A stretch of DNA of 64,000 nucleotides, taken from positions 27,775,521 through 27,839,520 of the forward strand of contig JAJKFL010000042.1 of NCBI GenBank assembly GCA_021186555.1. The letters run 5' to 3'. Below, piece after piece: positions 1 through 12,227 of the stretch. The stretch's first letter is position 1, and every line of letters begins with the position of its first letter. This DNA comes from Reticulitermes speratus. Its lineage: Eukaryota; Arthropoda; Insecta; Blattodea; Rhinotermitidae. A model generated the notes under the pieces. The model did no database searches. It was not told the origin of the DNA and saw only the letters and a list, made by a program, of their open reading frames with translations. A program made the position numbers and the translations under genes.

Positions 1-465
1 CTGCATGTTTAATACTCCAGATTAAAAATAGTGTGGAAGGAAATATTTATCTATACTAGCATTTACTTGGATAAACTGAAGAACACTACAGAAATCTTGA
101 GTTACAGTAGCTGGCCATCAGAATGACATTCATTCCTACAACCTTACAAATATGAAATGGGAATAACCATCTCTCATGTATGTCATTTGGTCAGTTCAGT
201 TAGTTTTATTACTTTGAACTTCATATTTATTCCATTGAAACTTAGTTAAGTGATTTTTTGAAGTTCTTTTTTTTATGCACCATGAGGACCATGGTATAAA
301 ACTGAAACTTTACTCTTTCCTGTTTCTTCTGTATCCTGTTAATACTTCTTGCTTTTTTAATCAAATTCCTATCAGCTTGCCCTTCTTACAGATTCATTGA
401 TATCTTGCATGTCTTTATTATTAATAACACTGTCAACTGCTAAAATTATATAGAGTTGGTAGCAG

Positions 466-1058
466 ATGAATGAAATACGAGTATTGAGCAGTGGTGGAAT
501 TATACTGACAGGTAAAATCAAAGTACTGGAAGAAAAACCTGTCCCAGTGCCGCTTTCTCTGTCACAGATCCAGTGTAGTGTGGGTGGGGAACCAACCCAG
601 GTCTCTGCAATGGCAGGGCAGCAACTAATAATAATAATAATTCTTGGCTCAACAGCCCTGTATGGGCCTGGGCCTCCTCTTGCCTCCTCTTGTCGAAGTT
701 ACTAAGTCATGCGCATTCATGGCAGCTGGTGACCGGCCAGATAGCCGCGCTTAGTGTTCTATCGATCCTGATGTGCACGCCAGAGCCATCTGGCAGGCAG
801 TCAGGAGACTTGGATGAGAAATGGAGGCAATTTGGCTTACGCAACATTTTTATTCATGCCCGTAAGGTTCTTTTACATGCCGTAAATCTACGACATGGGA
901 CCGACGGCTTTACTTCCCCTCCGAAGGAAGTGGTGCTCCGGATTTTTATCATCCTTAAAAATCCATCGACCTCGGTCGGGATCGAACCCGCGAACCTTGG
1001 GTCCACGCTAACCACTAGTCCACCGAGGTCGACAGGGCAGCAACTAACCGCCTGATAT
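466..1058 (-). repeat. Family A SINE interrupted by a family C SINE
   Basis: The outer family A copy (466-628 and 1048-1058; gaagaaaaacctgtcccagt, aggtctctgcaatggcagg, accgcctg) is split by an insertion at 629-1032. The inner element is flanked by a 15-bp duplication cagggcagcaactaa (614-628, 1033-1047). On minus the inner SINE has A box ggtggactagtggttagcg and B box gcgggttcgatcccgacc, and ends tacagggctgttgagccaag then (ATT)n. Confidence 0.85.
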
Positions 1059-1230
1059 ATCCTGTCTTTGCTTAATCAGGGACACTCAAAATCGCGGGAG
1101 GGTTAAAATAGGACTGTCCCTTATTTTCTAATAATATGCTCGTCTATATATTATACCTCATATATATGTTGCTGAGCCCTCAAATTTTCAGTGCGGTACT
1201 TTAAATGTCTTTGAAGCATCTATTTGCCTT

Positions 1231-1477
1231 GATTTCCGGCTTCCGCCGCGATGTTGATGAAATCTGTGGTCTTCTGGGTTATTACACGGTGTTGTGTGGT
1301 AATTATTTACCGATGTTTCGGGACAACGTATCGGTCCCATCCTCACGGGTCAAGATTCCAAGATTCCTTTCCTACTTGGAATCTTGACCCGTGAGGATGG
1401 GACCGATACGTTGTCCCGAAACGTCGGTAAATAATTACCACACGACGCCGTATAATAACCCAGAAGACCACAGATTT
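1231..1477. mobile_element. Foldback retroelement with hammerhead-like arms, perfect 14-bp target duplication
   Basis: Flanked by catctatttgcctt at 1217-1230 and 1478-1491. The arms are almost perfect inverted repeats around aagattccttt near 1360-1375 (gtcaagattccaa / ttggaatcttgac; tttcgggacaacgtatcggt). The left arm extends about 26 bases further than the right. The ORF at 1205-1387 is part of it and not a gene; related peptides occur in the copies at 9351 and 53660. Confidence 0.75.
1384..1432 (+). ncRNA. Degenerate hammerhead-like motif, right arm
   Basis: TTGACC pairs with GGTAAA (one mismatch). Between: C-G-TGAGGA (one inserted G), T, stem II GGGAC/GTCCC with loop CGATACGTT, GAAAC, GTC. 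Stem III has no loop, so cleavage would need a dimer. Stem II and both boxes are recognisable, activity doubtful. Confidence 0.33.
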
Positions 1478-2037
1478 CATCTATTTGCCTTTCTACATTC
1501 ATTTTATTTTTATTTTGTTTTATTTTATTTTATTTTTTGTTTTATTTTATTTTAATAAGGCTCTGTTATATGTTTCTGAACTGTTATGGGTTTATCATCA
1601 GCTCTGAATAGCGTAGTCACTCAGCTTCCTGCAGTAAGTTGAAGTAGAGTGCCTTTCAAACATGCTTCGTATTCTAGAAGTCAGATATCCCAACTTGGTG
1701 TTTTTCAGTCACAAAAAGAAGATGCAGATTAAAGTCTATGATAGAATCGTTACACAATCTTTGCCACTTGTCACCAGAATTATCCTACCGTTGGATGTAA
1801 TACCATGTTTGGAGGTGAAAAAACATTGTACATGACCCACAAATCAATAAATCCTCAATGTCCTGCCTTTTACAGTTCATACAGCCCTAAAGAGATTTAC
1901 ACTGCCTGACATTAAGTTGAATTTTCTGCTGTATCACACATGTTCTATTCCCATTGGTTTGATAAGAAATCTGGTATCCAAATTTGAATCAGTTAAAAGT
2001 GCAGGGCCCAGTTTTAACTTATAAAGACACTCTACAG

Positions 2038-2295
2038 GTTCCAACCAGTCAACCAACGCGTCTGTTCAGCTTTATGAATCCACTGGCAGTCGACATCTGG
2101 CTGTATGTGTTGGCTGCCTATATTCTAGTCTCCATCACAATGTTCATTGTGGCACGATTCTCACCATATGAATGGCACAATCCACATCCCTGTGATGTTG
2201 AGAATCATCTAGTGGAGAATCAGTTCTCACTGGCCAACAGCTTCTGGTTCACCATTGGCACTCTTATGCAACAGGGATCAGACCTCAACCCAAAG
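2038..2295 (+). CDS. Kainate-type ionotropic glutamate receptor, exon with M1 and pore loop
   Basis: Encodes 86 residues of a ligand-gated cation channel: the end of ligand-binding lobe S1 (VPTSQPTRLFSFMNP), transmembrane helix M1 (about DIWLYVLAAYILVSITMFIVARF) and the re-entrant pore loop NSFWFTIGTLMQQGSDLNPK. The acceptor is tctacag before GTT; the donor is gtagta after AAG, phase 0, which joins correctly to the next recognised exon (K then ATSTRIVGG). The Q/R-site position of the pore is Gln in the genome (ATGCAACAG). A second in-frame donor (gtaacc) lies 9 bases downstream at 2305. The receptor would sit in the postsynaptic or neuronal membrane. Kainate rather than AMPA type is judged from the PTRLFSFMNPLAVDIW and VENQFSLANSFWF stretches. 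Upstream exons (ATD, most of S1) are not in the window. Confidence 0.93.
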
Positions 2296-2305
2296 GTAGT
2301 ACAGG

Positions 2306-4429
2306 TAACCCCCTACATTCTGCAAGGCTCATGAGATAAGTTGATGGCTGACTGATGATCTTGATAGTATGTCTGTTTAAAAAATATGAATTATGATATA
2401 TGTGCTTCATAACTGAGACATCCCTATGTATTCTGACATTATGCATGTACGAGGTCAAAAACTAAAGATTTCATGTATGGGTGTGCATTGTTCCAGGTTT
2501 TTAGTTTAGAGGCAACAGTTTTGAGTCTTGGCTAGTGTTGATTGGATTCCACATAACTGTAATTCCCTTAAATATATAAGATAGATTTTTAAACCAAAGA
2601 GTAATATTTTCAGGGTCATTTTCTTTTAGGCATAATTACAAATTCACACAATTATAAATAATAATCAACTCTGAAAATAAATCGAATAAAATTAAAACCA
2701 CAAAATAATTTAGCAACTTGGTACATAGTAAATTTGACACAGTTATCACAATTTGTATGTTTCTTTCATTAAAGATATATTTCTAGCTACAGGTTTTGGC
2801 ACATAACACAATAATCAGGCTAGCAAATTTATTTATGTAAGAATTTAACATTGCCGGTAATCTTGTTATAACTAGGGATCCCAAGTTTTAGATGTATGTC
2901 TAGAATGCTTAAACTAAAGTGAAGTACTTGAAATAAGTAAAATGAAATTATTTTTATGAATTCCTGTCACCATTCAGTCTTACAAAAATCTGCACCACTC
3001 ATACCACTCATTATTGTTTTATTTGTGCAACACCCTACTGGTATTTAATACTGCAGTATGTAATATATCTTCTTATAAACTTTGTTTTTAAGTTTTTAAT
3101 GTCATAATATATGGTGAGGTTTGTTTGTGACCAGATCTACTGAACTACCAAATGGATCTTTTCAAGATAGACACTTTTAGGAATCTTATGGTTTGGCATT
3201 GTTAGCAGTTTTCTTTGCCTTTATGAATTCCTTCTCAAAACATTGTTTTTTAACATAAAAGCTAACATTAAAAAGTGACAGTGCTGCCTCAAGTGGAGGC
3301 CAAGGGAAGCTTCATATAGTTGGCATCCCCTTGAGGCAGGGCTGCCGATTTCAACGTTTTGTTTCTTATTTAAACGTGGTAGGAAGCTATTGTTTGTTAT
3401 TTACATGTTCCTTCTGATCCATTGAACTCAGAAAGAAATTACCCAGCATCAAGCATTAGTAAGTAAAATGTTTAATGTTTGTTAAGATTAAGATTCTGCA
3501 ATTTTTGTTGATGAAATATTTCACTGTTTCTATGTGCGAATTATTCGCACGGGTACGGCCAGTCTCTAATATTTTATTATCAGAGTGGACCACATATTTG
3601 AATGTCCTTTTTCTCTATCTATTTAATTTTGTTTGTGCAGCTTCCTGGGTGGAATTTTACTCTGTTATTTCAAGTATTTCATTCTACTTTAAGCAGTTTA
3701 AAAATTAAATAAATCCTAAAAAGCCTAGTTATTGCAGGACGATTAGCTATGTAAATTAACTATGTTCTTAATAACATGTATTTGCTAGCCTGATGATGAC
3801 ATTATAAGTTGAGTCATGTAGCTAGAAAGACATTAATATTAAAAAATATACAACTTCTGCTGTGTCAGATGTACTACAGTAAATTATATATTAATTTAAA
3901 TGTCAAAATAGGATGCATGAAATAATGAATTTAACAACTTAGCATAAATGAAATGTAACTACAGGCTGTTGACAGAAATCTTTTCCAGGCTGATGTCTTG
4001 CTTGCAATATTGGCATTAATATGATAATTGTTTTCCATTCTACAAAAATTTTAAAAGCATATATAATTAGAATATGCTGTTACAATATTTGTAACTTGAC
4101 AGAGCCTTATCATAAATAATAAACAGGAAGAGGTTTTTGTGTTTTATATATACTTCACTATCTTTAAAAATATGGTGACAGTGATTGCAACAATCGGAAA
4201 TTTTAGTCTCTCAACTTACAATATTAAGTCACTTGGAAAACTGTTTTCTGTAATACAGAAATATAGATAATCATGCTAATAGACATTAGGGTACAAGAAC
4301 AGATAAAAAAAAATGAAAATTTTTATTAAAATTAAAGTACCTTGCCGTTCATATTCTAGGCTTTCACCTCTCCTTATAGAGTAAAAGTAAACATTACTAC
4401 CTCTGCCACCACCACTACAACTACATCCG
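2306..4429 (+). other. Receptor intron, AT-rich, nothing recognised
   Basis: No coding or repeat signature recognised apart from a short inverted stretch around 3283-3345 (ctgcctcaagtggaggccaa / ccttgaggcag). Confidence 0.5.
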
Positions 4430-4433
4430 CTTA

Positions 4434-4478
<45 letters not shown>

Positions 4479-4480
4479 GT
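4430..4480 (+). repeat. (ATT)n microsatellite
   Basis: About 15 uninterrupted trinucleotides, followed by an ATC/GAT-rich stretch to about 4580. Confidence 0.95.
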
Positions 4481-5384
4481 GTTTATTCTGTTATCATCAT
4501 TACCATCGTCATAATTAAGACTGAAGCAGTGATGACGATGATAAAAATGATGGTGATGTTTGTGATTATGATAACAACAATAATAGCAAGTATTGCTGTT
4601 TCAGTTTTAAAGCCTTTCCATTTTCATGATAGGTCTATAACATCATATATTATGAGTGTTGTTTAGTGTGGCACATGTTCAAGATCACAGGCGCCAAAAC
4701 TTGTCTCCAGTAGCTAAGCAGTGTGTTAATGCATACACAGTGGACTGTCCAGGTTCCAACCCACTGTGTACGTTCTACAATGTCTGCTCTTATATGGGAA
4801 GTTGGAATTACGATAGTAGTGTCAAGAATAAATAAGCAGTCAGCACACTCTGCAAAGAAACAAAATGTAAATGAATGGGGTTTTGCCGTTTTTCCGATTT
4901 GAGTAGGAAGGGAGACACTGACTTTATGCCTTATATGGTGTAATAAACCAGTATTTCTCAGCTGGTGGTTCACAGTTTAAATCCAGTAAATTAAATGGAA
5001 AATTCCAGATATTTTGTACCAGAGCACTGTAATCTGCACCAACAATGCTGTAAGATCCTCAAAACTGTGTAATATCGTATTACAAGTATTTACACAAATT
5101 TACCCACAGCAGGAAGAACAGTTCTTATAGCAAATGAATGCTACCCAAGTAATCAGTTACCAACCATTCTGTTCAGGATTATCCTTCAGTTTATGTAGAG
5201 TGCCTTTTGTGTATTTTATACCACATTTTTAATTTTGCAGACATAAATCTTTTCTGATGAAACAAAAAATTACATATAGTAGACCAAGAATGGAAAATTT
5301 TTTTAGAAATCTAGAGGCCGTCACAGCTTAAACATAGTGTTAACATTTATGAAATTGATTGTATTTTATTCATTAACATAGTGT

Positions 5385-5600
5385 AGTCGGTATTGTGACT
5401 AGGCTGTTTGCTGGATGACCCAGAGTTCGATTCCGGCAGGGCAAGATATTTTCTCTTTTCAAGATGACCAGACTGGTTGGGGGTCCACCAAGCCTCCTTT
5501 TCAGTAGGTACTGGCTGTTCTTTCCAGGGCATACAGGTGACCACTTTCATCTATTTAGTGCTGAGGCTAGAGCAGGGCTGCTGAGGGACAACTTTATCTT
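5385..5600 (+). repeat. tRNA-derived SINE, family B
   Basis: tgtagtcggtattgtgacta (A-box region), cagagttcgattccggcagg (B box), ggttgggggtccaccaagcc, gcatacaggtgaccactttc. Confidence 0.65.
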
Positions 5601-5939
5601 TTAGCACTAGTTGCATCAACACTAAGAACTTTTCCCTCCATAGCTTTTTATTGCGTCAGTAATATTTTAAAATTGAATTTTAAAATTTTCTATGGTAATT
5701 ACTTTTGTGCTATAAAAATTAATATAAGTAATTCTGTTTATTCATCATACTGTACATATTGTACTTTTGTTTGTTGAAATAATAAGCTCTGCGCAGTAAT
5801 CGATGTAGTATTATCACTTTATAAGAAAGTAAATAATAGTGTTCATAAGCTATTTCCAACTTCCTATATATTCTCTATATTAAAATAAGCACCCCTATCA
5901 TCTAAGTTTCATGTCTATTCTGATAGGAGCATGGCTTGT

Positions 5940-6290
5940 ATTCTATTGTGTGTTGCTAGTTCACGGAACATCCCATTGTGTATCACTAGTTCACAGAATA
6001 TCCCATGTGTACTGCTAATTCACAGAACAGCCCATTGTGTATTGCTAATTCACAGAATATCCTGCTGTGTACTGCTAGTTCACAGAACGTCCCATTGTGT
6101 ATTGCTGGTTCACAGAAAATCCCACTGGGTATTGCTAGTTTACGGAAGTCCAATTGTGTATTGCTAGTTCACAGAAAGTCCCATTGTGTACTGCTAATTC
6201 ACAGAAAGCACCATTGTGTCTTGCTAGTTTACAGAAACTCTCATTGTTTATTATTGGTTCACAGTTAGTTACATTAAACTGCTAGTTACA
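5940..6290 (+). repeat. 30-bp minisatellite, about 12 units
   Basis: Unit close to cattgtgtattgctagttca cagaacatcc, with unit starts near 5974, 6004, 6033, 6062, 6093, 6123, 6151, 6182, 6212, 6242 and 6272. Because 30 is a multiple of three, open frames of Cys/Leu-rich repeats appear in two frames; no sign that they are genes. Lies in the receptor intron. Confidence 0.88.
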
Positions 6291-7589
6291 GGAAATTTCT
6301 TGTGTGTTCTGGTTTATAGAAAGTTTCAGTGTCTGTTGCTGGTTCGCAGATAATTTCAGTTGTCATTCCAAAGTTTATGTAAATATTCCCCAAAATATAT
6401 TTTTTGGAGTTTGTCATCACCAGTTGTCCTTATAAGAATTAAAAATAAATTTGAAAAACCTGTCACATCTGGGCATTTGAAGCCTCTTTTCTGTTGTGAG
6501 CAATGCTGCTGAGATTAATAATTGTATGTATTTGGTAAAACTGAGGAAGTTTCTCCTTCAAAAATATTTTGATCCAAGTGGTGTAAAAGACAGTATCTCA
6601 AGTTACACATTTACTACCAATAGTGCTTCAAACGGTATGAAAATAACAGGTGCATCATGAGTGTATTTTATCCTGCAGCACATAGTGAACCAAGTGTCTA
6701 CTGCTCATTATGAGTAAGCATAATTGTAGAGAGAAATTGCATTTTTACGGTGTGACGTAGGACTGTGGTGCAAAATTTAATTGTAGTAACAGCTGAAATG
6801 TATTAATGGCTGCTTACCTTGTAATGAAAGTGGAATTACTTTTTAGTATTTATTAGATATTTCCGAATTATGTCTTTTGTCTGTGAGGAAGTTACAGTCA
6901 TCCAGTCATCTGTCTGATTTAAGGACCTATGTTTACTAAAACGCAAAATAAATGTTGTACCGTGGTTTGAGACACTTCAAGTCTTACAGGTATTATTTCC
7001 ATAGGCTTAATACTTTAGTGGAGAAAAACTTGTTATTTCTAATTAATTTTGAATGCAATTTAAGGACAAGAGTTTGACAAATATTAGAATCTTATAAAGT
7101 GGTTAAGTGTTATGTAACGTTCCTTTCGGTTCTGTGCACTAATAGAATCTTGATAATTAGTGCTATAACATTCAAAATATTGTGTCCGATTTTCAGTGTA
7201 AAACTTAAGTCTTATATTCTGGTGTAAATAATAAAATCTTCACGTATGTTTTATATAAGGGATCTGGAATATTAAGAGCTCTTCTTTAAACGAAATTAAT
7301 AGTTAAATATGAGCTGGATGGAGTGAGATTTGTTTCTTTGTATCTGAAATGTGACAATATTCCTAAAAATTTTTGGTTTTAAATTAATAACATAATCTGT
7401 ACTTGTGTTACTTAAAATTTTAACATCACATTAATTCCATGTTGAATGTATTAACACAAATGCACATGAACAAGATTTGATTCCCAGTCTTGTAACTACT
7501 TACTCTAACAGTCCGAAATGAATTTCGCTCACAATCTTCCCGTAGTGTGATTTCTTGTTTAAAAAAAGGCTAAATGGCTTGAGGTGTTG
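6291..7589 (+). other. Receptor intron, AT-rich, nothing recognised
   Basis: Decayed minisatellite-like units fade out by about 6360; the rest is AT-rich without recognisable genes. Confidence 0.5.
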
Positions 7590-8700
7590 AGGTTTCGCAA
7601 TACAGGTCACCGTGAAATGGCGCAAGGTATCAGCTGATCCAATAATGGGCGCCTCCTACTTACAATAGGTGTTCGAAGTGGCTTCCGTCAATTTACACAG
7701 ACGGCAGTGCGGCTCACTGCTTTCTGTCGAATACGTCTTAATAATCTGGCATCGAACTTTGTCACAGCTGCCTCTATTCTTGCGACGAGCCCCTGGAAGA
7801 ACAACGTAAGCGTGCCTCTTCAGGTGTCCATACAGGACGAAGTCTATCGGATTTTAATCCAGTGACCGAGGAAACCTTGCAGGCTGCCCTATATGTCCAG
7901 TCTCCATCTTCCTGAATGTGTCGCGCTCAAACACTGCCGGACATCTTCCCCATATTTTGCTAGAGCTCCGTCGTTCTAAAACCACAACCTCACAGCTAGA
8001 GGCAGCCCCTGTAAAACACTTCCCAGAAAATTACGGTATTATTCAATAGTCGGGCTGTCATGTAGCAGATAGGGTCCAAGACAATGTCTCCAACGATGCC
8101 AGCCTCAACATTGACCCTAAAGTGAAGCTGATACCCACGTTCGCGGATAGCTAGAGGATTATCCTGCGTCCAGAGGTGATTGTTGTGGACTTGAACACAC
8201 CGTCACACATAAAACACGCTCCGTCTGCCCATAATGGTGTGTAAAATTGGGTCATCCGCGGTAAGTTGATGTCGTAGCCATTAGACAAATTGCATCGGTG
8301 GAGTACAATCGTCTGGAAACAGACGTGCGCTCCTCTACTAACGGTGTGGATACAGTTGATCGTTACGAAGTACTTCGAGGACCGTCGGTACAGGGAGTCC
8401 CAATTCTTATAAGTGCCCCCTTGGCCCTCTTTCCACAGCTGCAATTATGACATATTTCATTGGCTGGTCTTTGCACAGCCCGTGGGCAACCTGCTTTCAC
8501 AAGTACCATAGTTGTTAAAGTTCCTTTTTTTACGGAGACACCGCTCCAATCATCGAAACACATTAGCGTCTGGTTACTTCGGCCGGTATAACGTAGCTCG
8601 TAGCGCCGAGCAATAGCATCAGCTCGACTATTACAGGCACCGAGGGACAAGTGCATGGCGTAGTATTCGGCGTGTGTCTTTAATGGTCATTCGATCACAA
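7590..8700 (-). mobile_element. Degenerate Tc1/mariner-superfamily transposon (DUF4817-type)
   Basis: Minus strand in mixed frames: GACNSRADAIARRYELRYTG (N-terminal HTH), GCPRAVQRPA, MQFVQWLRHQ-like, then VHNNHLWTQDNPLAIRERGY, QLHFRVNVEAGIVGDIVLDP, and near 7700 a tail like HFEHLL. This is the insect transposase type with an N-terminal DUF4817 helix-turn-helix. Frameshifts and stops throughout; not coding. Confidence 0.68.
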
Positions 8701-9350
8701 TTGAGCCATATTGTGCTTTGTGTGTTTTAGTACACCCCACAACGCGCTTAATCTTCGTGACAAGATTGCTCTGAAGTATGTTACCCCGTCTGGTGGTGCC
8801 ATGTATTTCGAAAACTGAACGTCTCAGAACATGTGTTGTGTCATGTTTTCCACTAATTTTTAAGGAGGGATCACATTATGGAGTGCTTATATGCTAATTT
8901 ATTTTCACTCTGTATATGTTTCCAGTTAGAACATAATTTATTTTGAAGCATAAGTACTCTTTCTTACAAACATGAAGTAGCAAAAATAGCTTTCCATGCA
9001 ATTTGAAATGTTAGCATTACAGAAGTTATTTGTTACAATGCATTATGTTAGACATTGCCCATTTTCTGAATTACGTACCTTTAAACGCCACGTTTTGTGA
9101 ACTGGTACTCCTCCCACGTCTGCATGACTGGTTTCCTTTATGCTGGAGTTTTAGGATGCTGAAAAAGGGCAGTGTGATAACTAACATTCACATATAGTAT
9201 TTGAAGGGTCTCAGGTTCGATCTCCCCTACAGACACACGTATAACCAACCCTCAGAGCGTGATGTATAGGCCTATATCAAATATATCTCAGACAATGAAT
9301 TCAACTTAACTGTGGTGGAATGGATCATCCATATACGAAGACCTGTACAG

Positions 9351-9591
9351 TACACAAAATTTCAGGCTTCCGGCGCTGTGTAGTTACGGCCTTCGTTTTT
9401 CTGCGAGGTTGCGCGGTAAAGGTAGTAAATGGTTGGGACGTTTCGGGACAACGTTTCGGTCCCACCTTCAAGGGTGAAGCAGTCCAAGAAACATTATTCT
9501 TGGACTGCTTGACCCTTGAAGATGGGATCGTTACCGAAACATCAATAACCAGCTACCAACCTACGCCGCGCAACATCCTAGAAGAGTGCAA
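9351..9591. mobile_element. Foldback element with hammerhead-like arms, 10-bp target duplication
   Basis: Flanked by acctgtacag at 9341-9350 and 9592-9601. Inverted arms: gtaaatggttgggacgtttc / gaaacatcaataaccagct; caagaaacattattcttgga forms the centre. Each arm carries (C)TTGAAG(G/A)TGGGA..CCGAAAC(G/A)TC, the family block. Confidence 0.62.
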
Positions 9592-9689
9592 ACCTGTACA
9601 GAACGATAAGGAATTTTTATATTGTAACTTTCCTACAATTTTATGTGATAATTTAGTGGTAATCTGCAGTTGTAAATGAAGATTGCTGT

Positions 9690-9780
9690 CAACAAACGTA
9701 AGTGGTGCAGTTTTGTTAATATCAGCAGCTACATGTTTTAGCTCGGTCAAAAAACCGTCATCAGGCCTGAATACAAATTA
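9690..9780 (-). repeat. Penelope-type terminal fragment
   Basis: Minus: CCTGATGACGGTTTTTTGAC then CGAGCTAAAACATGTAGCTG. It has CTGATGA, a CGGTTTTTTGACCG hairpin and AAAACATGTA. No extra U here, but GAAA is replaced. Confidence 0.35.
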
Positions 9781-12227
9781 TCACACAGGGCACTACAATT
9801 AAATTGGTAAGCATTGCAGTCTCCTTTCTATCGCTGTAACAACATAGAAATATTTTACTTGATTACTGAAATTCCATGTTTTATACCTAATTAGATAAAA
9901 TAGGTTAAAACATCACAATATTTAATAATGAACACATTATTTAGCAGACAGCCGAAATAAGATTAAAAATATGTAACCTACATATTCGACAGGGAAATTA
10001 TGTTTTTGAATGACTGTCGGGTGTTCTAAAAGATCGCGTATTTTGTTCTGTTCTAGTTAATGGAATCTAGAAAAGCATTAGAATACTAAATTTTAAAGGA
10101 TATTCCTTATTTCGGCCCTTTGCTATATAATAATCTAACTATTAATATCGTGATATTTTAATCTATATGTCATGTTATATGTAACACGTGTGGAATGCCA
10201 GTAATTAAACACAAAGGTTTCTACGTATGTGATAACAGTGGGAGAAAGAAATGAGATCTTGATACTTTTTTAAATTTAATTTAATTCCTGTGTATGATAT
10301 TTTTATACTGACCTGGTGATGGCTCATTTAGTGAGTTGAAATGTGTACCCGATGATACAAATAAAACTGCCACATGTATGCCATTTTGACTGTAATCTTT
10401 ACTTGCAAGTGTACCTAACACTATAGGATGTTCCACAGAAAGACAAATCTGAAGGTTTTTTCTTCTTAGTGGCTGATGTTTACCACCACAGTTTCAACTT
10501 TGCCCTTCATATCCACATAATCGTTGTCTGTTCCTCATTTTTATACTTTACCTCAGTCTCTGTAGAGGCAGGCCTGTGGTTTTCATAGCTGAATGTTGAA
10601 CCCTCTTGTGACTTTGCATGTTTTTGTTAAAATAAGCACCTGTTACTTTACCTTTTATCAGAATATTGTCCTATCATAATCAAGGTATCTCATAATCTCT
10701 TGGTTCGTTTCTGTCATTTTATAGTAAATGCATCCATTTCTATCTTTCTTTAAATACCATGCATGTGTGAGGGTGGCATCTATTTTTACTGCACTGTCGA
10801 TACTTTTGTTCCTGTTAAGCATCCTTTCTTTGTTAAGTGTGTTAGATAGTGATTGTGTATTGCAAAGGGTGCTTATTTTAAGAAAGGTGTGCAAAGGGTT
10901 ACTTGTAAAACCTTACTCTGAGGAATTAAACGTCAATTACACTTTCTAGTATTTATTCTGAACATGAAAATAAGTCAATTTTCTATACTAGTCCCGATTT
11001 ATTTGCTGAAACGATCTTTTATTTAAAATTGTCATAAGAGCTAAGGTCTCTTTTAAGCTGGTCACTAACCACAAGAGGTAGAAAGCTTTAAAGTTGTATT
11101 ATTAAGAATAATTTAATAATAATAATGATGATAATAATAATAAGTATATAAATGACCTCATTTATACCGTTTTGTGAGTTGGGAAAAGTGGTTCAGTTGA
11201 TGAATTGATTTTGCCTTTTTAAATACACTATCACTTTAGAGCAGATTCATTTACGAAGAATCACATGTTATCATAATATTGGTCTAATTTAAGACTTTCT
11301 GGGTAATCAACCACATCACCATGGAAAAAGAAAAGTATTTGTTGGCCTGTGTATGCCACCTATTCACACGTTAAATTGCCAATTGCCAACTTCTGTTAAC
11401 CTATGTCCAGTATAGTAATAGGGTATTTACATGTAATTTCTCTGTTGTTGCTGCTGTGTATATGTGTGTTTTTGTGTGTGCACTTGCTTTGTTGCATCCA
11501 ATCACGCCAGGCTTCCCCCAGAGTACTTTTCTTCATGTTTCAAATTTTTAGGTACCAAATGGGCCAACCCAGTACAAGCTGGTTTTAGCACACTCCTCTC
11601 TGTATGGATGCATGTGATCACTCGTGAAGGCATCACTGCATAAAATTGCCATTAGAACTTAATTTTATGACTATTCATTATTATGTGACCATATGCTTCA
11701 ATTTTCAATAAATTTTGTGCAAAAGGAAATATTTTCATGTCATCTCAGAGCCTTCAGGGAGGATCTTAGCAAACAAATTCTTTCCAGATACATCTTTTAA
11801 AAAGCACCAGGTTTGTGCAAACATTTGAGGACCACAGTGTTGTAATTAGCTCCCTCTAAATTTACATTAATTTTGAATAATAAATTTCCATGATATAGGC
11901 ACTGTTTCCAGTCAGATATTGGTAACAGTTTTACATTATACTTCAGGTATTGCATTAGTTTATTTTGTTGTGTGCTAGAGGGCCATTATTTTATTTGCAA
12001 CTATCAGTTGCGACTTCCTGTTGGCTAGTTTATGGTATTTATGTAGCCCACTCAGGTTACCACCCACATACACAGTGGAGTAGCAGTGGGAAGTGACAAA
12101 AGATAATTGTCAGATAAAATAAGGATTATGTTTATGCAGTTTGTTTATAGTATCCATATTCAGTAGTGTAATATATTACTATGAAGTCATTTGTTCTTTG
12201 TATACAAACAGGATGAAGCTGGAAAAA
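9781..12227 (+). other. Receptor intron, AT-rich, nothing recognised
   Basis: ORFs of 60-80 codons here (10658-10949, 11403-11588) have no family signature and overlap on both strands. AAT-type simple repeats at about 11105-11145. Confidence 0.5.

Noticed and set aside
960..1032. tRNA gene candidate
   Set aside because: A and B boxes are present but the stretch is the head of a SINE with its own body, tail and target duplication.
1205..1387. ORF with GFRRDVDEICGLLGYY
   Set aside because: It is the translated arm of a foldback repeat and recurs in other copies; no evidence for a protein.
1231..1477. Classical MITE (DNA transposon) interpretation of the foldbacks
   Set aside because: Flanking duplications are 10-14 bp and variable between copies, not the fixed 2, 3 or 8 bp of DNA transposons.
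4432..4580. CRISPR-like or satellite array
   Set aside because: Simple ATT and ATC trinucleotide repeats without spacers; the genome is eukaryotic.
5931..6268. Two overlapping ORFs of Cys/Leu-rich repeats
   Set aside because: Created by a 30-bp minisatellite whose period keeps frames open; no start context or family support.
8151..8656. Two overlapping minus-strand ORFs of 97 codons
   Set aside because: Frame-shifted pieces of a decayed DUF4817-type transposase, not host genes.
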